DNA of 64,000 nucleotides from AC-32 sp963736055 (GCA_963736055.1 CAVTNM010000008.1:434001-498000), one strand, 5' to 3'. Shown: positions 1-10,700, numbered from the stretch's first letter. A program made the numbers and translations. The notes: generated by a model from the letters alone, not told the origin.

Positions 1-127
1 GGATGGTCGTTCCGAGGCAAGGACGCAGGAGCGTTCGTACCTGGAAGGTACGCCGAGCGCCTCCTCGGGCGAACAGCGTGCTCCGGCGGACAGCCGGCGT
101 TTCGTCAAGCCCTCCTGCACGTCGGCC

Positions 128-1226
128 GTGGCCGAGACCGTGCTCGTCACCGGCGGCGCCGGGTTCATAGGGTCGCACGTCGCGGACGAGCTGCTCCGCG
201 CGGGCTACACCGTGCGAGCCCTCGACAGCCTCGTCGACCAGGTGCACGGTGACGGCGAGCGACCCGGCTATCTGAACGACGAGGTCGAGCTGATCACGGG
301 CGACATCGGCGACGCGGGCGTCGTTCGCGGCGCGCTCGACGGTGTCGAGTCGGTGGTCCACCTGGCGGCCCGCGTCGGCGTCGGCCAGAGCATGTACACG
401 CCGGGCGCCTACACGGCGGCCAACTCGCTCGGGACGGCGGTGCTCCTCGAAGCGCTGCTCGAGCGCCCCGTGCGCAAGCTCGTCGTGGCCTCGAGCATGA
501 GCATCTACGGGGAGGGCGCCTACGAGCCTGCGCCGGCGGCCGAGCGGACGCGTGACCAACTAGAGCGCGGCGAATGGGAGCCTCGCGGGCCGGGCGGCGA
601 GGAGCTGCGACCGGTGCCGACGCCCGAGGACAAGCAGCCCGCGCTTTCCTCGATCTACGCGCTCACGAAGTACGACCAGGAGCGGCTGTGCCTGCTCTAC
701 GGCGCCGCGTACGACGTCCCGGTGGTTGCGCTTCGCTTCTTCAACGTCTACGGGCCGCGACAGGCTCTCTCGAACCCGTACACCGGCGCGCTCGCGATCT
801 TCGCCTCGCGCCTGCTGAACGGCCGCGCACCCGTGATCTACGAGGACGGCGGCCAGCGGCGCGATTTCGTGCACGTCACCGACGCGGCCAGGGCCGTCCG
901 GCTGGCGCTCGAGCAAGCAGGCGCCGACGGCCGGCCCGTGAACATCGGCAGCGGGCGGAGCGCGACGGTGCTCGAGATCGCGGCGGAGCTCGGGCGGGTT
1001 CTGGGCCGCGAGATCGAGCCAGAGATTCCTGGAAGCTTCCGGGCCGGCGACATCCGCCACTGCTTCGCCGACGTGACGCTCGCGCGGGAGGCGCTCGGGT
1101 TCGAAGCGGAGGTCACCGCTCGAGGAGGGAATGGCCGTCACTCGCGGCGTGGCTCGAGGGTCAGGCGCGACCGACCGTTTCGACGACGCGGCCGCCGAGC
1201 TCGCCGAACGCGGCCTCACCTCCTAG
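128..1226 (+). CDS. NAD-dependent epimerase/dehydratase, 3' end frameshifted
   Basis: This is an extended short-chain dehydrogenase/reductase acting on nucleotide sugars (UDP-glucose 4-epimerase-like). The N-terminal Rossmann motif GGAGFIGSH lies near residues 9-17, the catalytic YxxxK (YALTK) near residue 177, and RFFNVYGPRQ is the usual sugar-nucleotide signature. A GTG start at 128 directly precedes the Rossmann strand. From about 1116 the frame breaks. Removing one base near 1117 and one near 1150 and adding one near 1174 restores a normal C-terminus (LAAWLEGQ, then DDAAAELAERGLTS) ending at TAG 1224-1226. That stop overlaps the stop of the convergent gene in a shared CTAG. The three small indels look like sequence error rather than decay. 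The exact substrate is not determined. Confidence 0.85.
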
Positions 1227-2758
1227 AAGGTGAACGACAGATCGCGGATGTTGCTCGCGCCGATCAGCACGCCTCGGACGGTGACGAACAGCCGGCGGCC
1301 TCCGGGCGTCAGCTCGGTGGCAACGATCACCCGACCGTCTGTCCAGACGCCGATCTTTCCCGGCGGCGCCACTCCATCGCGGCGCGAGAGCGGCACGACG
1401 CGGTCGCCGAAGAGACGCACTAGCTCGGTCGCGGAGGGGCCGGGCTCCCCGCGGAGGATCGCTTTCCGGACCCGCCACATCTTCCTCGTCCTGACGAAGT
1501 AGGCGAGATCCCGGGCGGTGGCACGCTCGTCGAGATATCGCTTCGCCAGGGGCGTGAAGGGCACCTCGACCAGATCGTGCGTGCCTTCCTCGTCGTTCCA
1601 GTACCGGCCGTACGTCCCTGCGATCTCGCAGAAGTCGAACGGCGGAGAGGGCATCCCGCCGTGCTCGGTGTCCATCCGCATTCGCATCGCGGGCGCAAGT
1701 CGGGCGCTCTGGCCGCCGCCGAGATCCTTCCAACGATTCCCGCCGAAGGCCAAGGTCGAGCAGGTGAACACCACTCCCCCGCTGCTGTGGCGCGAGGAGC
1801 GCACGAGGCGCTCGTAGGCCTCGCTCTTGGTTGAGAGAAAGCGGAGCGCGACGACGCCGTTGCGATAGACATCGACCGTCGCGGCCGACGTCGACGCGTG
1901 TTGGAGCGGCACGCCACTCGGTAGGGACGCCGGCGGGGGGAACACGACGCGAGTGTCTCTCTTCGATGGAGGCGTGAACACGACGCCTTCGAGATGGAGG
2001 GATTCGCGGTAAACCTCGTGTTCGCCCGCGTCGAAGGCCGCGACCGCTATCCACTCACGATCGGGGATCGCGCCGAAGGAATACGCCTGGTCGTGTACTG
2101 CCACCTTGAGGGCGGAGCCGTGCTTCGGCACCAACCCGACGCTGGCCACTCCCTGACCCGCAAGGCCCGAGAGCCGGACCAGGCGCGCCCTTGGGTGTGT
2201 GCGCGAGGCGGTGATCGATTCCTCGACGGTGATCGGGCGCTTCGGTGTCGGGACGAGCTTCTCCTCGGGCGCACCGACGTTGCAGCCGAACGAGCCGAAG
2301 ATGTGATCCCCGAAGACCGGATCGTGGTAGCCGCCTACACGCCCCGAAGCGACGCAGGAGACACCCCACGGATAGGTGATCCGCCAATGGATCGTCGAGC
2401 CGTCGTTCGCGATCTCCTCGATCGTCGGCTCGCCGTCGAGGCAGACCTGTTCCGGGGCCTTCCCGGGCCGGTGCGAGAAGGCGAGCCGTCGGCACAGCGA
2501 GCTCACGATCATCTCCCGGTCGCGCTCGCTCAGCGAGTTGAGTGGGACGCGCTTGCCGTGCTCGTCGAAGAGCCCGATCACACGCCCGCCCACCGCGAAG
2601 CCCGAGACCACGAGAGCCACGACGACGGCTGCTATCAGCGAGGCCGTGCGGCGGCCTCGACGGCGTGCGCGGCGGTGCACGTCGTTCCAGTCTCCGTCCA
2701 CCGGGCCGGAGAGCTCGGCGAAACGCTTCTGGAGAAGACCCTCGTCAGCCACGCCCAC
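1223..2758 (-). CDS. Single-pass membrane protein, probable regulatory partner of the ECF sigma factor
   Basis: The protein has about 511 residues. A short basic cytoplasmic N-terminus ends in RRARRRGRR, one transmembrane helix follows (TASLIAAVVVALVVSGF), and about 450 residues are extracytoplasmic. I see no recognised catalytic motif or zinc-binding anti-sigma domain. The GTG start at 2758 has a GGAGGAGG ribosome site about six bases upstream and overlaps the end of the sigma gene, so the two are translationally coupled. Position and topology suggest an anti-sigma or sensor role, which is inference. The stop overlaps the stop of the facing epimerase gene. Confidence 0.65.
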   Translation of the reverse strand: MGVADEGLLQKRFAELSGPVDGDWNDVHRRARRRGRRTASLIAAVVVALVVSGFAVGGRVIGLFDEHGKRVPLNSLSERDREMIVSSLCRRLAFSHRPGKAPEQVCLDGEPTIEEIANDGSTIHWRITYPWGVSCVASGRVGGYHDPVFGDHIFGSFGCNVGAPEEKLVPTPKRPITVEESITASRTHPRARLVRLSGLAGQGVASVGLVPKHGSALKVAVHDQAYSFGAIPDREWIAVAAFDAGEHEVYRESLHLEGVVFTPPSKRDTRVVFPPPASLPSGVPLQHASTSAATVDVYRNGVVALRFLSTKSEAYERLVRSSRHSSGGVVFTCSTLAFGGNRWKDLGGGQSARLAPAMRMRMDTEHGGMPSPPFDFCEIAGTYGRYWNDEEGTHDLVEVPFTPLAKRYLDERATARDLAYFVRTRKMWRVRKAILRGEPGPSATELVRLFGDRVVPLSRRDGVAPPGKIGVWTDGRVIVATELTPGGRRLFVTVRGVLIGASNIRDLSFTF

Positions 2759-3230
2759 TGCGTTCCTCCTCCCGAAGTAGCTCCTCGAGCGCGACGCGAG
2801 CCTGAGCAAGCGTCGCGCCGACCGTGCCTTCGCTCACCTCGCAGACCTCTGCGATCTGCGCGTACGACAGATCGGCGAAATAGCGCAGGAAGACGATCAG
2901 GCGTCTCTTCACCGGCAGGGTTCGGATCGCGTCAGCGAGCGCCGGGTCGCGCTCCGGCTCGACGAGCGCCGCCTCGATCGTGCCGTTCAGGCTTGCGCCA
3001 AGCGCAGCCCGCCGCTGCTCTCGTGCCGTTCGAACCGCGATCTTCCAGACCCACGCCTCGAGCGAGCCCTCTCCCCGAAAGGTCCGACGCTTCCGCAAGG
3101 CGCGCGCGAATGCCTCTTGCACGACGTCGCGTGCCGTCTCGTAGCTGCCGGTGATCGTCGCGACACCATCCCGGAAGTGCACGTAACGCTGCCGGTAGAG
3201 GTGCTCGATCGCCTCGCCCCGTTCGTCCAT
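2745..3230 (-). CDS. ECF-family RNA polymerase sigma factor
   Basis: At 161 residues this has the normal length for an ECF sigma with only regions 2 and 4. Region 2 lies around residues 10-75 (the ARDVVQEAFARAL helix, then LEAWVWKIAVRTAREQRR). Region 4 lies around residues 95-155, with RRLIVFLRYFADLSYAQIAE and the recognition helix SEGTVGATLAQARVALEELL. The stop overlaps the start of the coupled membrane protein. No good ribosome site precedes the ATG, so the mRNA may be leaderless. The signal sensed is unknown. Confidence 0.9.
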   Translation of the reverse strand: MDERGEAIEHLYRQRYVHFRDGVATITGSYETARDVVQEAFARALRKRRTFRGEGSLEAWVWKIAVRTAREQRRAALGASLNGTIEAALVEPERDPALADAIRTLPVKRRLIVFLRYFADLSYAQIAEVCEVSEGTVGATLAQARVALEELLREEERSGRG

Positions 3231-3284
3231 CTGTTTACAAGAGGCCCACTGCAGCTCGAATCTTTACTCGCTAGTCTCCGGCCG

Positions 3285-3743
3285 GTGACCGCCGCCACGC
3301 TGCACACCAACCAGGGTGCGATCGAGGTCGAGCTCTTCGACGACGACGCGCCGAAGACCGTCGAGAACTTCCTCAAGCTCTCACGCGACGGCTTCTACGA
3401 CGGCGTCATCTTCCACCGGGTGATCCCGGACTTCATGATCCAGGGCGGCGACCCGACCGGCACCGGCACGGGCGGGCCCGGCTACACGTTCGAGGACGAG
3501 TTCAACGAGCACAAGATCGAGCGCGGCGCGCTGGCGATGGCCAACGCCGGCCCGAACACGAACGGCAGCCAGTTCTTCATCGTCACGACCGAGGCGGCGC
3601 CCTGGCTCGACGGCAAGCACACCGTCTTCGGCCGGGTCAGCAGCGGGATGGAGGCGGTCGATGCGATCGAAGGCCTCGACACCGACGCGCAGGACAAGCC
3701 CCGCGAGCCGGCCGTGATCGAGCGCGTCGAGCTGCCGGACTAG
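3285..3743 (+). CDS. Cyclophilin-type peptidyl-prolyl cis-trans isomerase
   Basis: This is a 152-residue cytoplasmic cyclophilin that isomerises X-Pro bonds. It carries the family core: FFxGVIFHRVI with the active-site Phe/Arg (GVIFHRVIPDFMIQGGDPTG), ALAMANAGPNTNGSQFFI, and a final APWLDGKHTVFGRV. The GTG at 3285 is chosen because it begins the typical strand ATLHTNQGAIEVELF; an in-frame extension to 3117 would run into the divergent sigma gene and is not family-like. Its stop shares CTAG with the convergent lipoprotein gene. Confidence 0.93.
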   Translation: MTAATLHTNQGAIEVELFDDDAPKTVENFLKLSRDGFYDGVIFHRVIPDFMIQGGDPTGTGTGGPGYTFEDEFNEHKIERGALAMANAGPNTNGSQFFIVTTEAAPWLDGKHTVFGRVSSGMEAVDAIEGLDTDAQDKPREPAVIERVELPD

Positions 3744-4228
3744 CTCGTTCCGCAGGCGAGGCCGTTGTAGCTCGCCTGGAACTGGGTCTTCGTCGACTTG
3801 AGCACCGGCTCGACCTGCTCGAGCGTCTGCTGCGGGCTGGTGCCCGCTGGGACGGCCTTCACCGCGGCGACCAGGCGTGACGCGGCGAGCGCGACGGTGG
3901 TGGCCTGGGTCTGGGAGACGTTCTTCGCGGCCGCCTGCACCTTGGCGTTCGCAGCGCGCATCTCCGTGGCAACGGCCTGGATGTCCGCATTCGAGGCGGT
4001 CTTCGGGTCGAGGTTGTCCAGATCGGTCAGGGCCTTGTTCAGGCTGTTCAGCGAGTTGCAGAGCGTCTCCTGCTGGGCGGACTTGCTTCCGCCACCCTCG
4101 TTGCCGTTGCCCTGTGCGGTTCCTCCGCCTCCGCCTCCGCCGCAGCCGACGAGGAGGAGCGGTGCGATTGCCGCGGCCGTCAGCGCGACCAGCTTCGCCC
4201 TTGACAGCTGCTTATCCCCTTGCCGCAC
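3740..4228 (-). CDS. Putative secreted lipoprotein, function unknown
   Basis: The 162-residue protein starts with a basic stretch, a hydrophobic segment and a lipobox LLLVGC followed by a glycine run, so it is probably exported and lipidated. The mature part is Ala/Gln/Asn-rich and helical (repeated LNSLNKALTDLDNLDP, AKVQAAAKNVSQTQATT), with two cysteines that may pair (ETLCNSL and GLACGTS). I do not recognise a family. The GTG start has GGAGGT close upstream. Confidence 0.6.
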   Translation of the reverse strand: MRQGDKQLSRAKLVALTAAAIAPLLLVGCGGGGGGGTAQGNGNEGGGSKSAQQETLCNSLNSLNKALTDLDNLDPKTASNADIQAVATEMRAANAKVQAAAKNVSQTQATTVALAASRLVAAVKAVPAGTSPQQTLEQVEPVLKSTKTQFQASYNGLACGTS

Positions 4229-4326
4229 CGCTACCTCCAGGTCGGTCGAAGACGAAACTTCGCTCCTGGGAGCGCATTGAACACCGTCCTAACGGGGTGA
4301 AATCGATTCTGTACTAGTTGGAAGTG

Positions 4327-5541
4327 CTACGTGACCTTGCCGATCAGGTGGTGTGCGAAGGCCCACCAGCCGATCAGACGGACATGGTCGCTGCCGCCCT
4401 CGCGGGCGATCGCGAGGACGTCTCGGTGGTCGGGCTGGCCCAGTCGCTCGTGGACCCAGACGAGCACGGCGTCGTTGCCGTCGAAGTAGCAGAACCGCCG
4501 CCCGCCGGGCTTCCCGGGGCCGTGCTGCCAGGGCCCCTCCCCGCCCCAGCTGAGCGAGGTGCACTTGCCGCTGTTGCGCGCGATTCCGGCGTTCCGGAGC
4601 TGGTCGTCGTAGGCCGTCAACACCGCCTTCTTGCTCGGGTAGATCGAGACCTGCCAGCGGTCGGGGTAGAAGCCTCCTCCGCTGCTCGGCGGTAGGCAGA
4701 CCGCGGTCGAGACCGCACCGATGTCGGGCACCGACTGCGTCGTGCAGGTCTTGCGGAGGCCCACCGGGATCAGCGCCTTCACGTCGGAGGCCGGCGCCAC
4801 CGGGACGGTCTCGGTCTCTGCCGTGGTAGCCGGGCTCGTCGGGGCTCCGCCGGAGCTCGCGCCACCGCTGTCTCCGCCGGTGGTCAGGTAGACGACAGCG
4901 GCCGCGGTCGCCGCGGCGATCAGCACCACGCCGAGGACGATGCGCCACCCCATGCCCTTCGACCCTCCGAAGAACATCACGATCCAGGGCTGGCTCTTTT
5001 CCTGCTGCTGCTCCTCCTCCGAGGTGACGCTGATCAGGCGGACGGTCCCGGCGATTCCCTTCAGGTTTGCCCGGCCGCGGTCGACGTAGCGCACGCCCGG
5101 AACGCGCCCGGCGAGACGAGTGGTTCCCTCGCTGACGATCACCTCGCCGCCCTGCGCCAGCGCGCAGAGCCGCGCGGCGACGTTGAGAGCGGCGCCGCGA
5201 AACGAGCCGTCGTCCAGCCGAACTGCCTCGCCCGAGTCGACGCCGATCCCGACGCGGAGCGGCAGGCTCGCGTCGGATTCGCTGTGCTCTGCGAACCAGC
5301 GCTGGAGATCGACCGCAGCCCGAATCGCCTGCCGGGCCGAGTCGAAGACGGCGAGCGCCTCGTCGCCGCGAATCTCGATCAGATTCCCGCCCCGGATCTC
5401 CACCCCGGCCTGGACGAGGCTCGCGAACTTCGCCGTGAGCTTGGCCGAGGCCTCGTCGCCGTGTTCCTCGGTGAAACGGGTGTACCCGCGGATGTCCGCG
5501 ATCAGAAACGTGCGAACCGGTGCGCTGGGCGTGGCAGACAC
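4327..5541 (-). CDS. Membrane-anchored class III nucleotide cyclase-like protein
   Basis: The N-terminal 165 residues form a class III adenylate/guanylate cyclase domain. The first metal Asp is in FLIADIRGYT, the second in RGDEALAVF, and the transition-state Asn/Arg are in LNVAARL. The usual substrate-selecting Lys four residues before the second Asp is Glu (EIRGDE), and the Asp of the GDxVN motif is Ala (RGAALN), so activity or nucleotide choice may be altered. One transmembrane helix follows near residue 215 (GWRIVLGVVLIAAATAAAVV), then a Gly/Ser/Thr linker and a roughly 150-residue extracytoplasmic domain with several cysteines that I do not recognise. It may pass an outside signal to the cyclase-like domain. 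Confidence 0.8.
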   Translation of the reverse strand: MSATPSAPVRTFLIADIRGYTRFTEEHGDEASAKLTAKFASLVQAGVEIRGGNLIEIRGDEALAVFDSARQAIRAAVDLQRWFAEHSESDASLPLRVGIGVDSGEAVRLDDGSFRGAALNVAARLCALAQGGEVIVSEGTTRLAGRVPGVRYVDRGRANLKGIAGTVRLISVTSEEEQQQEKSQPWIVMFFGGSKGMGWRIVLGVVLIAAATAAAVVYLTTGGDSGGASSGGAPTSPATTAETETVPVAPASDVKALIPVGLRKTCTTQSVPDIGAVSTAVCLPPSSGGGFYPDRWQVSIYPSKKAVLTAYDDQLRNAGIARNSGKCTSLSWGGEGPWQHGPGKPGGRRFCYFDGNDAVLVWVHERLGQPDHRDVLAIAREGGSDHVRLIGWWAFAHHLIGKVT

Positions 5542-5765
5542 GGCGCATCGAGTGTACGGGCTGCAAATCGTGGCCTCAACACGACAGTCGTCCTAGTCGT
5601 CCGGATCCGCCTGGGAAGGCGAAACGTTGATCTCCGCGGCCGAGGGTGAGACAATCATCACTAGCGCCTTGACCCCGTTGGAAGCCGCCGAGGTTCTGCG
5701 GCTCCTCCCCGACTCCGAACCAGGCCAGGACGTGATGTCGGAGAGCGCGATGTCAAGGAGGAGCC

Positions 5766-7094
5766 GTGCAGCTGGTTCGCAAAGGCGTACTCGGGTTGAT
5801 CGGCATCGTCGGCGCATTCGCGCTCCTGGGAGCGCCGGCTTCCGGGAGCGCTCCGGCGCGGGCCGGCCTCGCGGATCAGGTGACGCTGAACCTCTGGCCC
5901 TCCGGCCGCGGCAGGATCGACGCGAGCGTCGAAGGAGGGGGGAACGCGACGTGCGACTACACGACGATCCTCGCGACCGAGGTCCCCTGCCCGGTCACGG
6001 TCTCGACGGGCTCGAAGGTGCAGCTCTCGGCCACTGCCGAGCCGAGTGGCGGGAACCCGTCCCAGTTCGGCCACTGGAGCCGGTCGGAGTGCGAAGGAGC
6101 CGCTGGCTGCTCCATCACGATCGAGGAGGACGGCGAGTGGGTCGCGGCGATCTTCACGCCGTTGGGTCTCGAGGTCGGCATCAACGGATCCGGCACCGTC
6201 ACTGCCACCGAAGGCAATCTGACCTGCGGGCCTCCGCCCCCGAACACGTGGTCTGCCGACTCCGTCTGCACGGGGAGCTTCGAGGCGGAGCACCAGATCG
6301 TCCTCACGGCGATCCCCACGAGCTCGACTGACGAGATCCGCTGGGGCCCGGGCTGCGACCCGGTGGGAGGGAACCCCTCGAGCAACCAGTGCGTCGTCAC
6401 GATGACGAACATCCGAACCTTCGCGGCGGTCGCATTCGGCGACCCGCAGACCGTTTCGCCTCCAGACTTTCCGTTCAAGATCACGGTGAAGCTGACGGTC
6501 AAGCGGGGCGGCGCGGGGACCGGACGGGTGTCGGGGAGCGGCAAGGATGTAAACGACTCGTCGTGGTCGGTGGACTGCGGATCCACCTGCTCGATGAACG
6601 TCGGCTACCAGTCGCCGATCACGCTCACGGCGGACGCGCTGGGGAACTCGACCTTCATACGCTGGACCGGCGTCTGCGCAACGAAGAAGACCTGCCGCTT
6701 CAACGCCGGCTCGGCGACCACGGTCACCGCGGTCTTCGCTGCACCTCAAGCGCCGCCGCCGCCGCCGCCCGAGAATGGTCCGCCCCCTCCGCCTTCTCAG
6801 ACGCTGACGGTTTTCTCGGCACAGCTCCTGACGGTGTCGCTCCAAGGGAGGGGTACAAATCGCGCCGCCGTGCTCGTCCTACGCGTCAATCGAGCGGCGG
6901 TCGCGCAGATTCGCCTCCGCAAGGCCGCCAAGACGGTCGCCAGACGCAATGCGGCCCTCAAGGCCGGGCGCAACACGGTCCGGCTGCGGCTGCCGCGAAC
7001 GGTCAAGCCGGGGTGGTACCGGTTGTCGGTGAAGATCGTGGCGAAGGACGGGAAGACCAAGGTGTTGACCAGGCGGTGGAGGCTCCGCCGGTAG
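5766..7094 (+). CDS. Secreted protein with divergent InlB B-like repeats
   Basis: This 442-residue protein has a signal peptide (VRKGVLGLIGIVGAFALLGAPASG). At least three repeats follow, each of the form GxGxVxxxxxxIxC ... V.L.A.....F..W...C...C.......V.A.F (ends GEWVAAIF, IRTFAAVAF, ATTVTAVF), resembling the bacterial 'divergent InlB B-repeat'. A proline-rich linker (QAPPPPPPENGPPPPPSQ) leads to a basic, beta-rich C-terminal domain of about 95 residues. The GTG start at 5766 has AAGGAG just upstream. It is probably a cell-surface structural or adhesive protein. It is followed after eight bases by another exported or anchored protein. Confidence 0.75.
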   Translation: MQLVRKGVLGLIGIVGAFALLGAPASGSAPARAGLADQVTLNLWPSGRGRIDASVEGGGNATCDYTTILATEVPCPVTVSTGSKVQLSATAEPSGGNPSQFGHWSRSECEGAAGCSITIEEDGEWVAAIFTPLGLEVGINGSGTVTATEGNLTCGPPPPNTWSADSVCTGSFEAEHQIVLTAIPTSSTDEIRWGPGCDPVGGNPSSNQCVVTMTNIRTFAAVAFGDPQTVSPPDFPFKITVKLTVKRGGAGTGRVSGSGKDVNDSSWSVDCGSTCSMNVGYQSPITLTADALGNSTFIRWTGVCATKKTCRFNAGSATTVTAVFAAPQAPPPPPPENGPPPPPSQTLTVFSAQLLTVSLQGRGTNRAAVLVLRVNRAAVAQIRLRKAAKTVARRNAALKAGRNTVRLRLPRTVKPGWYRLSVKIVAKDGKTKVLTRRWRLRR

Positions 7095-7102
7095 CCCGAC
7101 GC

Positions 7103-7732
7103 GTGGCGGCGAGCTCGAAACCCGGCACCACCGAAGCGGGGTCGAAGCCCGCGCAAGCCCCCGCGCCGTCCGAGGGACGCTCAATGCGATTCGTCAAGCA
7201 GGCCAGCGTCGTCGTCGGCCTGATCTCCGCCGTCGTCGGGCTCGTCTTCCTCTTCTTCCCGCAGATCAGACCCGATTCACCGGGACCGAAACCGCAGCAA
7301 TCGGCGCGTATCTCGGGCGTCGAGCTCGTTCCTCACGCGACCAAAGGGCAGTTTCTCGACTACTCGGATCAGGAAAAGACCGGCTTGACGAAACAGCAAC
7401 TCGACGTGGTGGGAGCGTCGGCAGCGTTCAAGCTGACTCTCGAGGGCTACAAGGACCAGGAGCTCTTGCTCCAACGCCAGCTCGTGAATGCCCGAACCGG
7501 TGACGTGATCGGGAAGGCGCAGGACATCACGTTCACCCCGACAGATGACGCGACCAACGGCCGGCCGTGGTGGGACTGGGTCCCGCTTCGATCCGGCCGG
7601 GGAAGCTACGTGCTGGTCTTCAAGCTGTTCGCCGAGCCCAACGAGCCGGCGGTCGAGTGTAAGCAGACGAAGCCTTTTGCCGGCCTGGAGGGACCTGTCG
7701 CGGCCACGATCGAAAACCTCTGCCCGAGCTGA
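7103..7732 (+). CDS. Membrane-anchored protein of unknown function
   Basis: About 209 residues from the GTG at 7103; an alternative ATG lies at 7184 (MRFVKQ). A hydrophobic helix (ASVVVGLISAVVGLVFLFFP) is followed by a soluble domain of about 150 residues with strand-rich, Trp-containing sequence (GRPWWDWVPLRSGRGSYVLVFKLF). It sits immediately downstream of the repeat protein on the same strand and is probably co-transcribed. I do not recognise the family. Confidence 0.6.
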   Translation: MAASSKPGTTEAGSKPAQAPAPSEGRSMRFVKQASVVVGLISAVVGLVFLFFPQIRPDSPGPKPQQSARISGVELVPHATKGQFLDYSDQEKTGLTKQQLDVVGASAAFKLTLEGYKDQELLLQRQLVNARTGDVIGKAQDITFTPTDDATNGRPWWDWVPLRSGRGSYVLVFKLFAEPNEPAVECKQTKPFAGLEGPVAATIENLCPS

Positions 7733-7736
7733 CGCA

Positions 7737-10700
7737 CTAGGCCGAGGCGGGCAGCAGCAGCTCGCACTCAGCGACGTAGCGCGTGGCACCGACCGAGCGG
7801 TAGAAGTCGAGCGCCTGCTGGAGCTGCTCGTCGGCCTCGGCGCGGCGGCCCTCGGCTACGAGCTGCTCAGCGGCACGAAGGCGCGCTTCCGCCTCGTCGG
7901 GCTTCGTCCCGATGCGCCGCAGGATCTCGGCAGCACCGGCGAAGTCGCCGGCCCCGTAGGCCCGCACCGCGTCGGTCCACGGCGTCTCCAGGTAGCCGGC
8001 CAGCGCGCCGACGAGCTCATCCAGGACGCCTAGGCGCCGCGCCACCGCCGCGCAGACCGGGAGGTTGATCACTGCGAATTGGACGTCGACGCCCCGGCTA
8101 AGTGCGTCGATGAGCTCACGCACGAGCGGCACTGCACGCTCCCGCTCGCCGGTGTACGCGAAGACGTAGGCGCAGGCGGGTAGCACGAAGTAGACGGCCT
8201 GTGGATCCGCGACTGTCCGGCCGTGCTCGAGGGAGCTCTCCGCATCGCGCGCAGCCCCCGCCGAGTCGCCCCTGGCCAGGCGGATCAGCGACCGAATGGC
8301 CCAGTCTTGAAAGGCGTTGTAGTGCGGAGACCCGGACTCGACCAGGCCGAGGAACTCATCCGCCATCCGCAGGGCGACGTCCCATTCGCCGCGACGGTAG
8401 TGGTGGTCGCTCAGCACGCCCTTGAACCAGCGCACCTGGCCAGGAGACGCGACTTGCTCCGCGAGGCGCGCGCCTTCTCGGCGAGCTTCGTACCCGGCGT
8501 CGAGACTGCCGAGGGTCTGATGGGCGACCGCCAGCCCGTTATACGCGCGCAGCAGGGAGCCATAAGCACCCGTACTCCTGCCGATCTCGACGCCGCGCTC
8601 GAGGTCCTCGAGGCCGCCTCGGTCGCCGAGGTAGATCCGCACCAGCCCGAGCAGCGAGAGCGCGTCGCTCAAGCCCTCCTCCCAATCCAACTCCTCCGCG
8701 AGAGCCCGTCCCTGGGAGACGAGCTCCATCGCCGCCCGGTTGTCCCCGGTAATGCTCGCCCGCGATGCCATGCGCGTGAGAACCCAGGCGCGGGAGCGGC
8801 TCGGAGGTGTATCGACGAGCAGCTTCGCGGATCGCTCATTGTGCTGCTCGCCTAGCTCGCGCTTGCCCGCCATCCAGAAGCTCATCGAGAGCAGCATCTC
8901 CGCCTCGGCAGCTTTGGCCCTGTCGCCGACGGCGAGCAGCGCCTCCAGCGCCTCGGCCAGTCGCTCGGGATCGCCGCCGTCGAGGCTGCGAATCGGAGCG
9001 GCCCGGCGGAAGAGCAGCTGGGCGCGGTCGGGGTCGTTCTCCGGCCAGAGCCGCAGCGCGGCGTCGTACAGCCGCTCGGCCGCCTCCAGCGCGTAGAGCG
9101 AAGCGGCCCGGTCGCCCGCGTCGCGGAGGGCGAGCCTGGCCGAGTCACCGAGTGACTCAGCGTCGAGCCCGGCGACCTCGGCGAGCTCGAGCGCTTCCAG
9201 GTAGTGGTGGGCGAGCATCTCCGCCTGGTCCTCGGGCCTTCCGAGCGACTCGATCCACGCCGCCGCGTTCTGGTGCTTGAGCGAGCGTGTGGCACGCGGG
9301 ATCTGGCTGTATGCGATGTCGCGGATGAGCAGGTGCCGGAACGCGTACTCGCTCTCGCCGGCGACCGAGGACGCACGCGAGCGGCGGACGAACTCCTTCC
9401 GCTCGAGTCCGAACAGCAGCTCCTCGGCCTGCACACGGCTCGGGCTGCCCACTGCCTCGACCGCGCCCAGCCAGAAGACCTTGCCGACGACGGCCGCGTC
9501 TTGCAGGAGCTGCTTCTCGTCCTCGGAGAGGGAGTCCAGCCGGGCGGCAATGATCCCCTGCACCGTCTCGGGGAGCTCCGTCACGTCGCCGCCCTCGAGC
9601 AGGATCCGCGCGTACTGCTCGGCGTAGAGCGGGTTTCCTTCGGCACGCGCGAGCAGCGCTTCCTGGGTCTGCGCGTCGAGCAGAGGCCGCTCCAGCAACG
9701 CCTGGACGAGACGGGCGGTCTCTTCGTCCCCGAGCGGCGAGAGTGAAATCGAGAGCGCGTTCGGCTTGCCGCCACCCCATCCCGGCCGCTTCTGCAGCAG
9801 CTCGGGGCGGGCCGTCCCGAGCACGAGGAGCGGGACGCCGCTCACGCGCTCGACCAGCTGGTCGACGAACTCGAGCAGGTCGGCATCCGCCCAGTGAAGG
9901 TCCTCGAAGACGAGCACCAGCGGCCGCTCTTCGGCCAGAGCCTCGAGGAAGCGACGCCATGCTCCGAAGGCCTCCGCGGCGCCGGTCGGCTCCTCGTCGG
10001 CGAGCCCGGCGAGCGGGCGCAAGTGGCGCTCGAGCCACTGCCGCTCCGTCGCGTCCGAGCTGAGCCGGCCGATCGCGCGGGCGAGCTTCTCCTCGGCCTG
10101 CTCCGGCGCGTCGTTCTCGAGAATGCCCGCCTCGGCCTTGACGATCTCCGCCAGCGCCCAGAAGGTCACTCCCTCCCCGTAGGGCAGCGAGCGGCCCTGA
10201 CGCCAGGTGACGAACTCGGGATCCTCTTCGACCGTCCGGAGGAGCTCGAGCACGAGCCGGCTCTTGCCGATCCCGGGCACTCCGATGAGCGTGACGAGCT
10301 GGGGCGAACGCGACTCGCGCACACGCGCGAGCGTCGAGACGAGCAGCTCGAGCTCTCGGCCGCGGCCGACGAGCGGCGTGTCCGCCCGCCGCGAGACGTC
10401 GACGCCGAAGCGCGAGCGTGCTTCGAGCGCCTCCCAGACGGTGATCGGCTCGGCCTTTCCCTTCCCTACGACCGGCTCCGCCTCGCCGTAGTCGAACGCC
10501 TCGGAAGTCGCTCGGTACGTCTGCTCGCCGACGAGGATCCCATTGAGCGGGGCGGCCGTCTGCAGTCGCGCGGCTGTATTGACTACGTCCCCGGCTGCCA
10601 TTCCTTCACCCTCGCTGGGCCGCGCGTCGAGCGCGATCAGCGCCTCACCCGTGTTGACCGCGACTCGTACCTGTAGCTCCTCGGCCTGCTCGCGGGCCCA

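Noticed and set aside
1..127. Possible end of an upstream gene before the epimerase
   Set aside because: Open frames cross the first 127 bases, but none has a recognisable motif or a stop that would define a gene end.
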